64,000 nucleotides of DNA. It comes from Paraspadella gotoi (Eukaryota; Chaetognatha). The stretch's first letter is position 1. Each line of letters starts with the position of its first letter. A model generated the notes under the pieces. It had not been told where the DNA came from. It saw nothing but the letters and a program-made list of their open reading frames with translations, and did not search any database. Location: assembly GCA_051294375.1 (NCBI GenBank), contig CM119264.1:12854813-12918812 (forward strand). The letters are read 5' to 3'. The position numbers and the translations under genes are program-made. Shown here in pieces: positions 54,610 to 64,000 of the stretch.

Positions 54610-54808
54610 CTAGCCAGTGGTCAGTCTGGCAGTAACAAATGGTGTTACAGCCTGAATGCCGAGCTGCAGGGACTCGCTTAATACGTTCGAACGATTACTA
54701 GTCACTAACAAACCATTAGAATAATAATTACTGGTCTGCTGATCATTGGTGAGGCCGGACGTTCCGAACATCATACAGGCAACAAACAACACTTTCAGGA
54801 CCCGACAT
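54610..54808 (-). CDS. Small secreted peptide candidate (start out of frame by one base)
   Basis: The minus-strand frame ending at the stop 54610-54612 contains VLKVLFVACMMFGTSG, a clear signal-peptide core, then a Ser/Asn-rich tail (LTNDQQTSNYYSNG, ending ARLTTG). The nearest ATG (54806-54808) lies one base out of frame with it, as in first exon A of the chitin-binding gene. Either an extra base is present or the real start lies in an upstream exon. It is convergent with the small basic gene. No homology recognised. Confidence 0.4.
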
Positions 54809-54809
54809 G

Positions 54810-56060
54810 CGCTAAACTGGCGAATGCAACTTTGCCGCCCACGAACACATCTTAGGCGACAATGCTCTGCAACTATGGTGAATAAAACAAAATTATAAAA
54901 AATATAAAAAAAGGAAAGACAGAACAAAGAAAGAAAGACGGAATTAATGAATGGTGTTTTTTTTTTTTTTGGATTTCGTCCCGACATTAACGATGATAGC
55001 GAAAACGATCGCGAGAGAAAGAAGAGGGAAATTTGTAATGTTAATGGGCATGACGTTGATCAAGACCAGGAATTTCATTGCAAGTTTTTTTTTCAGTCAT
55101 TTTTTTTTTAAATCTTTTTTTTTCTTACTTTGATGAATCGTATTGTCTGTTTTTAAGACTTATATAAATAATTATAGAAGCAATTTTGGATTGACAAAGT
55201 ATTAACTATTCTTAAATTTGTAATGTTACTATATTCACGAATCACATGCATAACTAAAGAGCAAGGAATCAACGTCGTTTCAGAAAATACGGTTATTAAT
55301 TGCATGCGTTTCCTGTTTTAAAATATATATAATCCTTTGGTTGCGTTTTTTTTTTTGTTTCGACCGAATCTTTTGCCACGTTCCTCTCAAATCGTGACCA
55401 GAATCTCATTTACATATTCGAGTAGGGTCTTTACTCGCACCGGATCACTACTCGAGTGAAGTGTTTATTTTATCGCGGATTCATTTTCATTCTAACCGAT
55501 TTTCATATAAAGGGTAAATGAGTCAATTGAAATTCGATGAAGCTAAAATTTAAAACTCTACATTGTTCCTGATTATTTCCGACCAAGAATTTTTTTTTTT
55601 TTTTTTTATAATGTTCTGACTTCGATCCGGTGTTCTTCCCCCACTTACCCCCAATTCCCACTTCTAACTCCTGTTTCTGTTTCTTCCCCCAAATGACAAT
55701 ATACCTCATCCGTCATCAGAATCGGGTAATGAGTAACTCTCGCTTTTGAGAAATTCTATCGATTCAGTCGAAACCTCAAGACTTAGTATTTTTATAATCT
55801 GAAAATCGATCGGTCGGTCGGTCAGTCGGTCAGTCGTTTTTCACGCTCAAATTTGAAGCACTTTCTTGCACGTTCGGTTTTAATACGCGATAATAATTAC
55901 CTATTAACACTCACACTAGATACTGGCGTCAATACCATAGGTATAAAGGTAAAAAAAAAGTTAAAAATTTTAAGTAGTAATGTAAAATAAATTATTTACT
56001 TTACAATAAATTAATCTTAAAACTCACTAGTATTATAAAGTTATAGAATATAGATGTTAC
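54810..56060. other. AT-rich spacer
   Basis: Contains homopolymer T runs and a short minus-strand hydrophobic frame (MKFLVLINVMPINITNFPLL, ending near 54950) that cannot be supported further. A CGGT repeat lies near 55812-55835. No other feature seen. Confidence 0.45.
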
Positions 56061-57395
56061 CCAGCTGACGATTGCATTCTTAACTCCAGCTGTACGACTT
56101 GCATTCATTGCCGCTCTTACGCAACATGTGATTCCAGCGACGGCCGCCTGGGGCACCTGCAGCCTTTGCAGCTTCACAATTGCGGATCCGACGACGAAGC
56201 CGGGAAACCCTGGCCCGATGTCATTACAAGAACATGGATTATGTGACCACAAAGACAATGATTGCTACGGAAACTGTCCGACGAAAAACAAACAGTGCAA
56301 TCACATCGGAGTGATGAAACGAATATAAATTTTGGGGAAACCACTAATTTTAAACCTAATTTTAGCTAAAAAACCATTATCTGTCTCTTTCCTATTTAGT
56401 CACTATAAACTATACACGCAGATTGTGCTTTATCAATCTTCAGTTTGGCATATTGTAGTAAAATATTTTCCACATTTACCATTGATTTATCCTCTTATTA
56501 ATTACATTTTTCTGCCTAATTTTCAGCCGTGTTTACAACATTGGCTACTATACAGTAACAATCATTTCTGTTATTAAACCTTTAGACCTGGAGTGTAGCC
56601 TCAAACGTACATTCAAATGCGCGACGGTCAAACTCTGCATCCCGAAAGCGCCAATGCGATTCACCTCAATGATTGTCTTGACGCAGCGTTCACGAAAAGA
56701 CTTGCCGGCTAAGCAATTGCGCTTGGATGATCTGGTTTTAGTGATTGGAATATTTGGTGCTATCATTCATCCGGAACGTACTTTAATGCAGAAAAACCGG
56801 TGGTATTTATATCGAATAGTGTTGCAAAGAATGTTGATTTAATTAAATTTTTTTTAGAATACCCTATTTGCCCCGCCGCGTCCAATAAACGTGTTTCTCT
56901 ACGGCCTCTGCATTGCTGCGACGCCGAAACTGCAACCAACTACATAAGCATTGCCTTTATCAGAGCACCGCAAGCGACGAAAAAACAACTGGCAGTACAG
57001 GGACTGAGAGAGAGAGATGATCGAGAGGAGTAGACGGAGAGAGAGAGAGATAGAGAGAGAACCCGAGAGAAAAAAGCACGATGAGAGAGAGACGAGAGAG
57101 AGATGACGAAGAAGATAACCAGGCAGTTTTTTTTCCAAAAAATTGATTTCTTTCTGGGTCCCTTATTTAAATTTCTCCTTTTCCACCTATCCATCACGGC
57201 CTACCCCTCTCCCACCTCTCACCACAGCCCACATCCAACGCGCCCCCCCCCCCCAAGCCACACCTACTGCGAGCCTCCATGAATTTAGAGTGCGACAAAC
57301 GAAAAGTGTCTCCCCGCTTTTATCGCTGGCGCTAGCCGACCCACGAACGATGCACTGCGGCCGACAATGAGCGACGAGCCCATGAATCATGCGCC
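56060..57395 (+). CDS. LDL-receptor class A repeat protein, several exons with indels
   Basis: At least four plus-strand Cys-rich exon remnants. A, from the acceptor ACCCAG near 56068 to about 56328, holds CDHKDNDCYGNC and other Cys. B, from TTTAG at 56585, reads LECSLKRTFKCATVKLCIPK, an LDLa first half entered in phase 1. C, from TTTAG at 56869, reads EYPICPAASNKRVSLRPLHC and CDAE. D, 57262-57395, is an indel-ridden version of the intact LDLa exon at 62100-62222. Frames break within each module at one-base steps. LDLa modules bind calcium and ligands outside the cell in LDLR-like receptors and matrix proteins. I infer a real gene seen through poor sequence; true pseudogene status cannot be excluded. 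Confidence 0.5.
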
Positions 57396-57884
57396 GTGAG
57401 AGAGATGAGAGAGATGGATAGATGAGACGAGAGAGATGAACGAAGAGAGATGAGCAGAGCAGACGATCGACGAGAAGGAGAGAGAGACGAAGAGAGAGAG
57501 AGAGAGAGAAGAAGCAGAGGAGGAGAGATGAAAATATGTTCACACCACTAATCCTCCCACATACCCGTCGAATCATACTCCCATTATACACTTCTCTACA
57601 CACATGCATTTTCGGTTATTGACACCGAAATTCAGTTTTTTTCTGCATCAGGGTAAAACTGTTGTTGACTGTCATTATGATGCTCGTTTCCGAGTCGGGG
57701 GGCAGCAGCAGAGGAGCAGACGAGAGAGAGAGAAGCAGAGAGAGAGCAGAGAGAGAGAGAGAGCAGAGAGAGAGAGCTAGAGAGAAAGTGAGAGAGGAGA
57801 CCGTCACCGAAAAAAAGGAGAGAGGACAAAAAAAAAACGAAAGAAATTCCGAAATATTAATGATATAAATTTAGTGAGAACTCC

Positions 57885-58045
57885 TCAACTGCATCCCAGC
57901 TCTCGTCGGGAGAAATCTCGACAAATCGTCGTCGCCGTCGCCCAAACCCCAATTGTTGAGGATGCAACGTGATTTCTTGCATTGGAATTCGAATCCGCAC
58001 GACATTCGCCGCCGAACTCTTGGAGGGGAAGGAATGTCGCTCGGA
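57885..58045 (-). pseudogene. LDLa exon remnant (frameshifted)
   Basis: The minus strand reads MSCGFEFQCKKSRCIL, then a frame-broken acidic calcium-binding segment (DGDDD). The six-Cys LDLa pattern is complete only if small indels are allowed. Its inverted counterpart lies at 59935-60090 on the plus strand. More likely sequencing damage than evolutionary decay. Confidence 0.5.
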
Positions 58046-58858
58046 AGAGAGGGCGAGGTTAGGAGGAACTCGTAATTCGTGAGCCGAAGAGTGAAAGGTG
58101 GGAGCGCAGTTGGCGAAAAGATTACTGACATGTTGGAAGACTTACCAGGTTACCTTCCCTCGCCATTCGGAGGACTAATTAATTTATGCAACCTAAAAAT
58201 AAGACCGACATTTTTTTTAAACTTTTATCCTCATTTAAACTGTATTTACTTCATGTTACTTTGCCGATAATTTTCATTATTCCATTCGAGCCAGCTGCTT
58301 TTGTTTTTTTTCTGAGGGAACATATTAATTAGCGGTTTGTAACCTTGGATTTTTTCCTCTTTTAGTTTCGGAATTCACCGTTATCGGCAAAAACAGCAAA
58401 AAATTATGGGCCTCATCATCGGTTATCTTTCCTCTAACAGTCCGCTCTTTTTGGTGTTCCTTTACGGGTTTCTTCCTTTTTTTTCAACAAACTCAATAAA
58501 ATTTCATGCTTTTTTTCCCAAAATTTTTTTTAAAATCCAGCAAAACAAAGACTAAAATACGGAAAACTTTTTTTTCGACTTGTCTCCTGCTAAAAGCTAG
58601 TTTAGTTAATTCTGATTTAAAGGCATTTAAGAAAATTGAATGGATTTCCGATATTTTTTTCATTTCCGCGTTTCAAATTTCATGGGTGAACCGAATTACT
58701 GCGCAGTTACTAAACATCTTACTCTTAAACTAACTCAATTATGCGTGCTCACTTCAATTTAGCGGAGGGAAAGGAGGGCGGAACACATGGGAAAAAACCA
58801 TTATCCAAAACCTGGAATTCATTTTTCGATTATTACTTAAAAAGGTATTAACTCAACT

Positions 58859-58906
<48 letters not shown>

Positions 58907-59934
58907 TCTCCTCTCCCTCTCCTCTCCTCCCCTCCCCTCCTCTCTTCTCCTTCTCTCTCCTCTACGCTTCCGCCTCATACTGTCGATCCCCAGCCGCCCA
59001 GCGCGCATCCCAGCCCGTCCACTCCGCCACGCCCGGATGACCTGAAGCTTAAACTTTACATAATAATCGATAAAACCGATGAATTCAGTGGCGATAATGC
59101 GTTTTTCCTGTTCCCTCTTCCCTCCGCTTATTGACAATGAGCCACCATATCTTGATTAGCTTCAAGAGTCGATCGTTTACGTAACTGCCGAGTAATTCGC
59201 GCACCATCGAAATTTGTGAAAGACGAAATGAAAAAAAATAATCGCGCTGAAAAAATCACTCAATTTTCTTAAATCTTTAAAATCAAAATTAAAAACTAAA
59301 CTACTTTTACAGAAGACATTCGAAAAAAGTTTTTCTATTTTAGTTCTTCTGTTTCTGTGATTTCTAAAAAAAAATTTGGTGTGTTTTGGAAAAGAGAAAA
59401 AAAAAGCCCGCATGAAATTCTATGCTTGAGTTGTTCTAAAAAAAGGTACTAACAGAGAAACGGTAAAGACCAACAAAAAAGCGATGTTAAGCGGATAAGG
59501 ATAAACGATGATTTCGGCAGGCCCATAATTTTTGCGTCGTTTTGCCCGCGATCAAGTCGTCGAATTCCAAACTAATCAAAGAGGAAAAAAAATCCAAGCG
59601 TTACAAACTTATAAATCTAATATTTCCTCAGAAAAAAAAAACCAAACAGCAAAACTGCTCGACATGAATAACTTTGAAAATTCATCGGCAACTCAGTAAA
59701 ACATGAAGTATTAATACAGTTAATGAGATAAAGTTCTAAAAATGTTGCGCTCTATTTTTAATGTGGCATAAAATTAATTAGTCCCACGAATGGCGAAGGC
59801 GAGGTAACCTAGGTAAGTCTCCAAACATGTCAAGTAATCATTTTTCGCCAACTGCGCTCCACCTTTCCACCTCGCTCCGACGACGAATACGAGTCCTCCT
59901 AACTCCCCTTCTCTTCGACGACACCTTCCCCTCC

Positions 59935-60090
59935 AAGAGTTCCACCCGTCGCGAATGTTGCGCGCATTCTCGAATTCCCAATGCATAGAATCAACGTCTG
60001 CATCCTCAACAATTCTCGGGGCGTTTTGCGACGGGACGACGATCTCCTGTCTCGAGAATTTCTCGACGACAGCTTGATCGTGAGGAGTTC
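59935..60090 (+). pseudogene. LDLa exon remnant, inverted counterpart
   Basis: Plus-strand counterpart of the 57885-58045 remnant, again out of frame but at different positions. Short matches and the GACGACGATCTCCTGTC segment identify it. It borders the exact palindrome that begins by 60303. Confidence 0.45.
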
Positions 60091-60181
60091 GCCCACTAAT
60101 TATATCATAATATTCACGGAAAAATTTCTTTTCTTTTCCCCTCTCTCCTTCTATTCTTCGGGTACGACACGTGCGTTACGG

Positions 60182-60212
<31 letters not shown>

Positions 60213-61574
60213 CTCCTCTCTTCTCTCTCCTCTCTCTCTCTCTCGAATTCTTCCTGCTTCTCCCTCTTATACAGCTACTCTCTCTCATCTCTCTCCTCCC
60301 CCCGACTCGGCCGCGCACGGAACAAACGACATAATGACATTCAAACAACAGTTGTTACCCCGGCCTGAAATGCAGCCACGGCTTTCCTTACTATTTGCCC
60401 ACTGTCTTCACAGCTCTCACCGCTCTATCAGGTACTCTACGCCACCTAGGTTCCAACGATATCCAAGAAAAACGCAATTTCGGTTGCAATAACCGAAATA
60501 TGCCATCTCGCTTCACTGACTCATATCTGCGACGGATGACAATGACTGTTACTCGAAAGCAATTTGTGTGACTCGTACCCGGGTTGGGTGAGTCGCTGGT
60601 GGCGGTTCTGGATAGCCATACGTGACTTTCCTGTCATGACGTTATATCAGACGTAAAACATTTGACGTCAGGCCTTGTCTATTATAACGTGAAAAAAAAA
60701 ATATGTTTTAAATCTAAAACTTGACTACAATTTTCTCACTAACTATTTTAGTATACTGCACCACAGCACGTACGCCGGTAGTTTTTACTATCATGGGCCA
60801 GTTTGGCCAGTCATTCCAAAAGAACCAAAACCTTTTCGTGCCGGTTATTTAATCTATTATAGCTATAACCTCGTTGTTTAATAGGCTTAGCTGCATTGCT
60901 CCTTCTTAATTGTATATATCTTATTTTACTAATAGCTTTAGATGACGCGTAAAGTTGTTAATTTCGTTTTTATGGTCATCCACTAAAATCTTGACGTCTG
61001 AGTTCAAATTTATTGTAAAATCTGGTAGACCGATAATAACCGGCTCTTGTATCTTTGTATGAATAGACGTTATGGGGATAAGATCACCTCTTCGTTAGAA
61101 GGAGTTTCTGAAAATCGCATTTCTCCATACACTATTCTCTTCCCATTTGCTTATCGGTCACACTCGGCTCTGGCCCGGCGCTCCTCCTACTCATTCAGTT
61201 TTTATTGCGCTAAAGCCAAGGCACTTGTATCCGATTCTCGAAAAGGTAAGTCGGAGTTCACCTCGCTCAGATAGCTTTGAACAACTTTTTCTGCAAAAGC
61301 TAAACTACTCTATCACATGTATTAACTCTAGAGGACGTTATCCCGTCTTCTCAGGCTCTTGTATTTTTTGCCTTGTATATCTTTCCTTGTGATAAATTTT
61401 TTCGTTTTGTTTTTCTCATTCTATTCAAAAGAACCCCCTGCGACCGGACTACTACCATCCAAAACGAAAATTTTTAAGCGCTAGCGGCGCAGCGGAGAGT
61501 GAGTGACTCAGATTACAAACTACATTAGCTACGACCACTCGCCCGGGAATGCGGACGCTCCTCTCCTGTACCAT

Positions 61575-61617
61575 ACAGAGAGATTTTTAATCTTTGCGGC
61601 AGCAAACTTCTCTCTGT
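61575..61617 (+). other. Hairpin-forming sequence
   Basis: ACAGAGAGA at 61575-61583 pairs with TCTCTCTGT at 61609-61617, and the inner TTTGC pairs with GCAAA around a GGCA loop. It is repeated in the right arm. Function unknown; not a recognised RNA family. Confidence 0.35.
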
Positions 61618-62074
61618 CTTGTAGTCTGAGATTATGAAGACTCGAAGTGAAAGTCAATAAACATGTCATGATTTTATTTTTTAAATAATAAATCGTTGTG
61701 CTAAATTTTTGCGGAATAAAAATATGAAAAAAAGAACATGGTTGGTAAAGTCTATGATAGTGTGTGTGCTCAACAATAATACTCTGTTCGCGATTCTCTT
61801 ATGCAAACCGTTATATGTCAATAGGTCTCGTCCAAAACCCTATATTGAGCGTCTTGATCACGTGGTCAGTGCTGTGAGTGCGTTTCATGAGGAAGTATAC
61901 TATATATTCCGCGTAGCTGACCAGCTATGGACATACTCCGCGTGAGCAGCAGCACCGGCGCGGTGATAGCGACAGAGGCAAGACGTTAATCAGAAACGAT
62001 ATGACTACAATGTCGATGAGACACCAACAGAGAACTATAGCTTGTAATCTATGTTAATCTCTCACTCTCTCTTT

Positions 62075-62099
62075 NNNNNNNNNNNNNNNNNNNNNNNNN
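62075..62099. other. Assembly gap (25 N)
   Basis: Run of 25 N at the axis of the exact palindrome. Confidence 1.
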
Positions 62100-62222
62100 A
62101 CCACACCTACTGCGAGCTCCATGAATTTAGATGCGACAACGAAAAGTGTCTCCCCGTTTTATCGTGGCGCTGCGACCACGACGATGACTGCGGCGACATG
62201 AGCGACGAGCCAGAATCATGCG
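62100..62222 (+). CDS. LDL-receptor class A domain exon (intact)
   Basis: Forty-odd codons in one open frame carry the complete six-Cys LDLa pattern: [16 protein letters not shown], then [13 protein letters not shown], then MSDEPESC. The acidic D..D..D...DE residues are those that coordinate calcium in the family. The exon ends TGC G|GTGAGA, phase 1, as is usual for LDLa modules. Its start is cut by the gap. A noisy version sits at 57262-57395 with an acceptor CCAAG, so both represent one exon of an LDLR-like extracellular protein. Confidence 0.88.
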
Positions 62223-64000
62223 GTGAGAAAAGAGAGAGTGAGAGATTAACATAGATTACAAGCTATAGTTCTCTGTTGGTGTCTCATCGACATTGTAGTC
62301 ATATCGTTTCTGATTAACGTCTTGCCTCTGTCGCTATCACCGCGCCGGTGCTGCTGCTCACGCGGAGTATGTCCATAGCTGGTCAGCTACGCGGAATATA
62401 TAGTATACTTCCTCATGAAACGCACTCACAGCACTGACCACGTGATCAAGACGCTCAATATAGGGTTTTGGACGAGACCTATTGACATATAACGGTTTGC
62501 ATAAGAGAATCGCGAACAGAGTATTATTGTTGAGCACACACACTATCATAGACTTTACCAACCATGTTCTTTTTTTCATATTTTTATTCCGCAAAAATTT
62601 AGCACAACGATTTATTATTTAAAAAATAAAATCATGACATGTTTATTGACTTTCACTTCGAGTCTTCATAATCTCAGACTACAAGACAGAGAGAAGTTTG
62701 CTGCCGCAAAGATTAAAAATCTCTCTGTATGGTACAGGAGAGGAGCGTCCGCATTCCCGGGCGAGTGGTCGTAGCTAATGTAGTTTGTAATCTGAGTCAC
62801 TCACTCTCCGCTGCGCCGCTAGCGCTTAAAAATTTTCGTTTTGGATGGTAGTAGTCCGGTCGCAGGGGGTTCTTTTGAATAGAATGAGAAAAACAAAACG
62901 AAAAAATTTATCACAAGGAAAGATATACAAGGCAAAAAATACAAGAGCCTGAGAAGACGGGATAACGTCCTCTAGAGTTAATACATGTGATAGAGTAGTT
63001 TAGCTTTTGCAGAAAAAGTTGTTCAAAGCTATCTGAGCGAGGTGAACTCCGACTTACCTTTTCGAGAATCGGATACAAGTGCCTTGGCTTTAGCGCAATA
63101 AAAACTGAATGAGTAGGAGGAGCGCCGGGCCAGAGCCGAGTGTGACCGATAAGCAAATGGGAAGAGAATAGTGTATGGAGAAATGCGATTTTCAGAAACT
63201 CCTTCTAACGAAGAGGTGATCTTATCCCCATAACGTCTATTCATACAAAGATACAAGAGCCGGTTATTATCGGTCTACCAGATTTTACAATAAATTTGAA
63301 CTCAGACGTCAAGATTTTAGTGGATGACCATAAAAACGAAATTAACAACTTTACGCGTCATCTAAAGCTATTAGTAAAATAAGATATATACAATTAAGAA
63401 GGAGCAATGCAGCTAAGCCTATTAAACAACGAGGTTATAGCTATAATAGATTAAATAACCGGCACGAAAAGGTTTTGGTTCTTTTGGAATGACTGGCCAA
63501 ACTGGCCCATGATAGTAAAAACTACCGGCGTACGTGCTGTGGTGCAGTATACTAAAATAGTTAGTGAGAAAATTGTAGTCAAGTTTTAGATTTAAAACAT
63601 ATTTTTTTTTTCACGTTATAATAGACAAGGCCTGACGTCAAATGTTTTACGTCTGATATAACGTCATGACAGGAAAGTCACGTATGGCTATCCAGAACCG
63701 CCACCAGCGACTCACCCAACCCGGGTACGAGTCACACAAATTGCTTTCGAGTAACAGTCATTGTCATCCGTCGCAGATATGAGTCAGTGAAGCGAGATGG
63801 CATATTTCGGTTATTGCAACCGAAATTGCGTTTTTCTTGGATATCGTTGGAACCTAGGTGGCGTAGAGTACCTGATAGAGCGGTGAGAGCTGTGAAGACA
63901 GTGGGCAAATAGTAAGGAAAGCCGTGGCTGCATTTCAGGCCGGGGTAACAACTGTTGTTTGAATGTCATTATGTCGTTTGTTCCGTGCGCGGCCGAGTCG

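Larger units (their letters stand above)
57640..60360. repeat. Imperfect palindrome, arms about 1.2 kb, with an LDLa remnant in each arm
   Basis: 57640-58850 is the reverse complement of about 59055-60360 with many small indels; the spacer holds (CT)n at 58862-58905. Matching points include the LDLa-like exon remnants at 57885-58045 (minus) and 59935-60090 (plus), sharing GCATCCTCAACAATT and GACGACGAT. Matches also lie at 58500-58740 versus 59160-59410. The arms differ independently, with indels dominating, as expected if both strands of one molecule were read into one unsplit long read. A real old inverted duplication is the alternative. Confidence 0.75.
60303..64000. repeat. Exact inverted repeat (arms at least 1772 bp) around an N gap and an LDLa exon
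   Basis: Position x on the left arm (60303-62074) pairs with 124303-x on the right arm (62229-64000). Wherever I compared the arms, including the short open frames, they are identical. The spacer holds the 25-N gap and the LDLa exon 62100-62222. The right arm runs to the window edge, so its full length is unknown. The arms contain no recognised gene; two hairpins, 61575-61617 and near 60477-60500, are noted. Perfect identity beside error-rich DNA suggests the same contig end placed in both orientations. Confidence 0.92.

Overview
This is a eukaryotic, almost certainly metazoan, nuclear window. It has spliced genes with short introns and GT-AG junctions, a muscle-type myosin heavy chain, a tRNA-Val with an internal promoter, secreted chitin-binding modules, LDL-receptor class A modules and Ty3/gypsy retrotransposons. 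The TATA plus TCAG-type initiator and the chitin-binding protein fit an ecdysozoan such as an arthropod, but the sequence alone does not fix the taxon. Most of the rest is AT-rich intergenic or intronic DNA with very many (GA/CT)n, (CTTT)n and (ATT)n microsatellites. || Layout. 266-4976 (minus): promoter and N-terminal third of a class II myosin heavy chain running out of the left edge. 8069-13215 (plus): multi-exon gene for a secreted Gly/Met-rich, Gln-rich protein with chitin-binding type 1 domains, three candidate signal-peptide first exons and two candidate mutually exclusive chitin-binding exons. 14316-14387 (minus): tRNA-Val(AAC). 14835-15803 (minus): four-exon gamma-glutamylaminecyclotransferase-like gene. 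Three minus-strand, GC-rich Ty3/gypsy copies lie at 15989-18383 (partial), 32227-36533 and 42085-46601. 53189-53591 holds a first exon of a probable membrane protein. 54057-54808 holds two small gene candidates facing each other. 56060-62222 holds damaged and one intact LDL-receptor class A exon inside nested inverted repeats. || Sequence quality matters here. Several stretches show the same locus more than once with independent one-base indels, which looks like poorly polished long-read sequence placed next to N gaps. Examples are myosin exons 6-8 on both sides of the gap at 1772, the imperfect palindrome at 57.6-60.4 kb, and the exact palindrome at 60.3-64.0 kb around the gap at 62075. Frameshifts in these places should not be read as pseudogenization without read support. 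|| The most interesting biology is at exon boundaries. In the myosin, a 42-nt exon tail is repeated up to seven more times between (TC)n tracts, each intact unit looking like an in-frame microexon at loop 1 of the motor. In the chitin-binding gene a splice donor is repeated every 22 nt. In the cyclotransferase gene an acceptor is duplicated by an in-frame 21-nt repeat.
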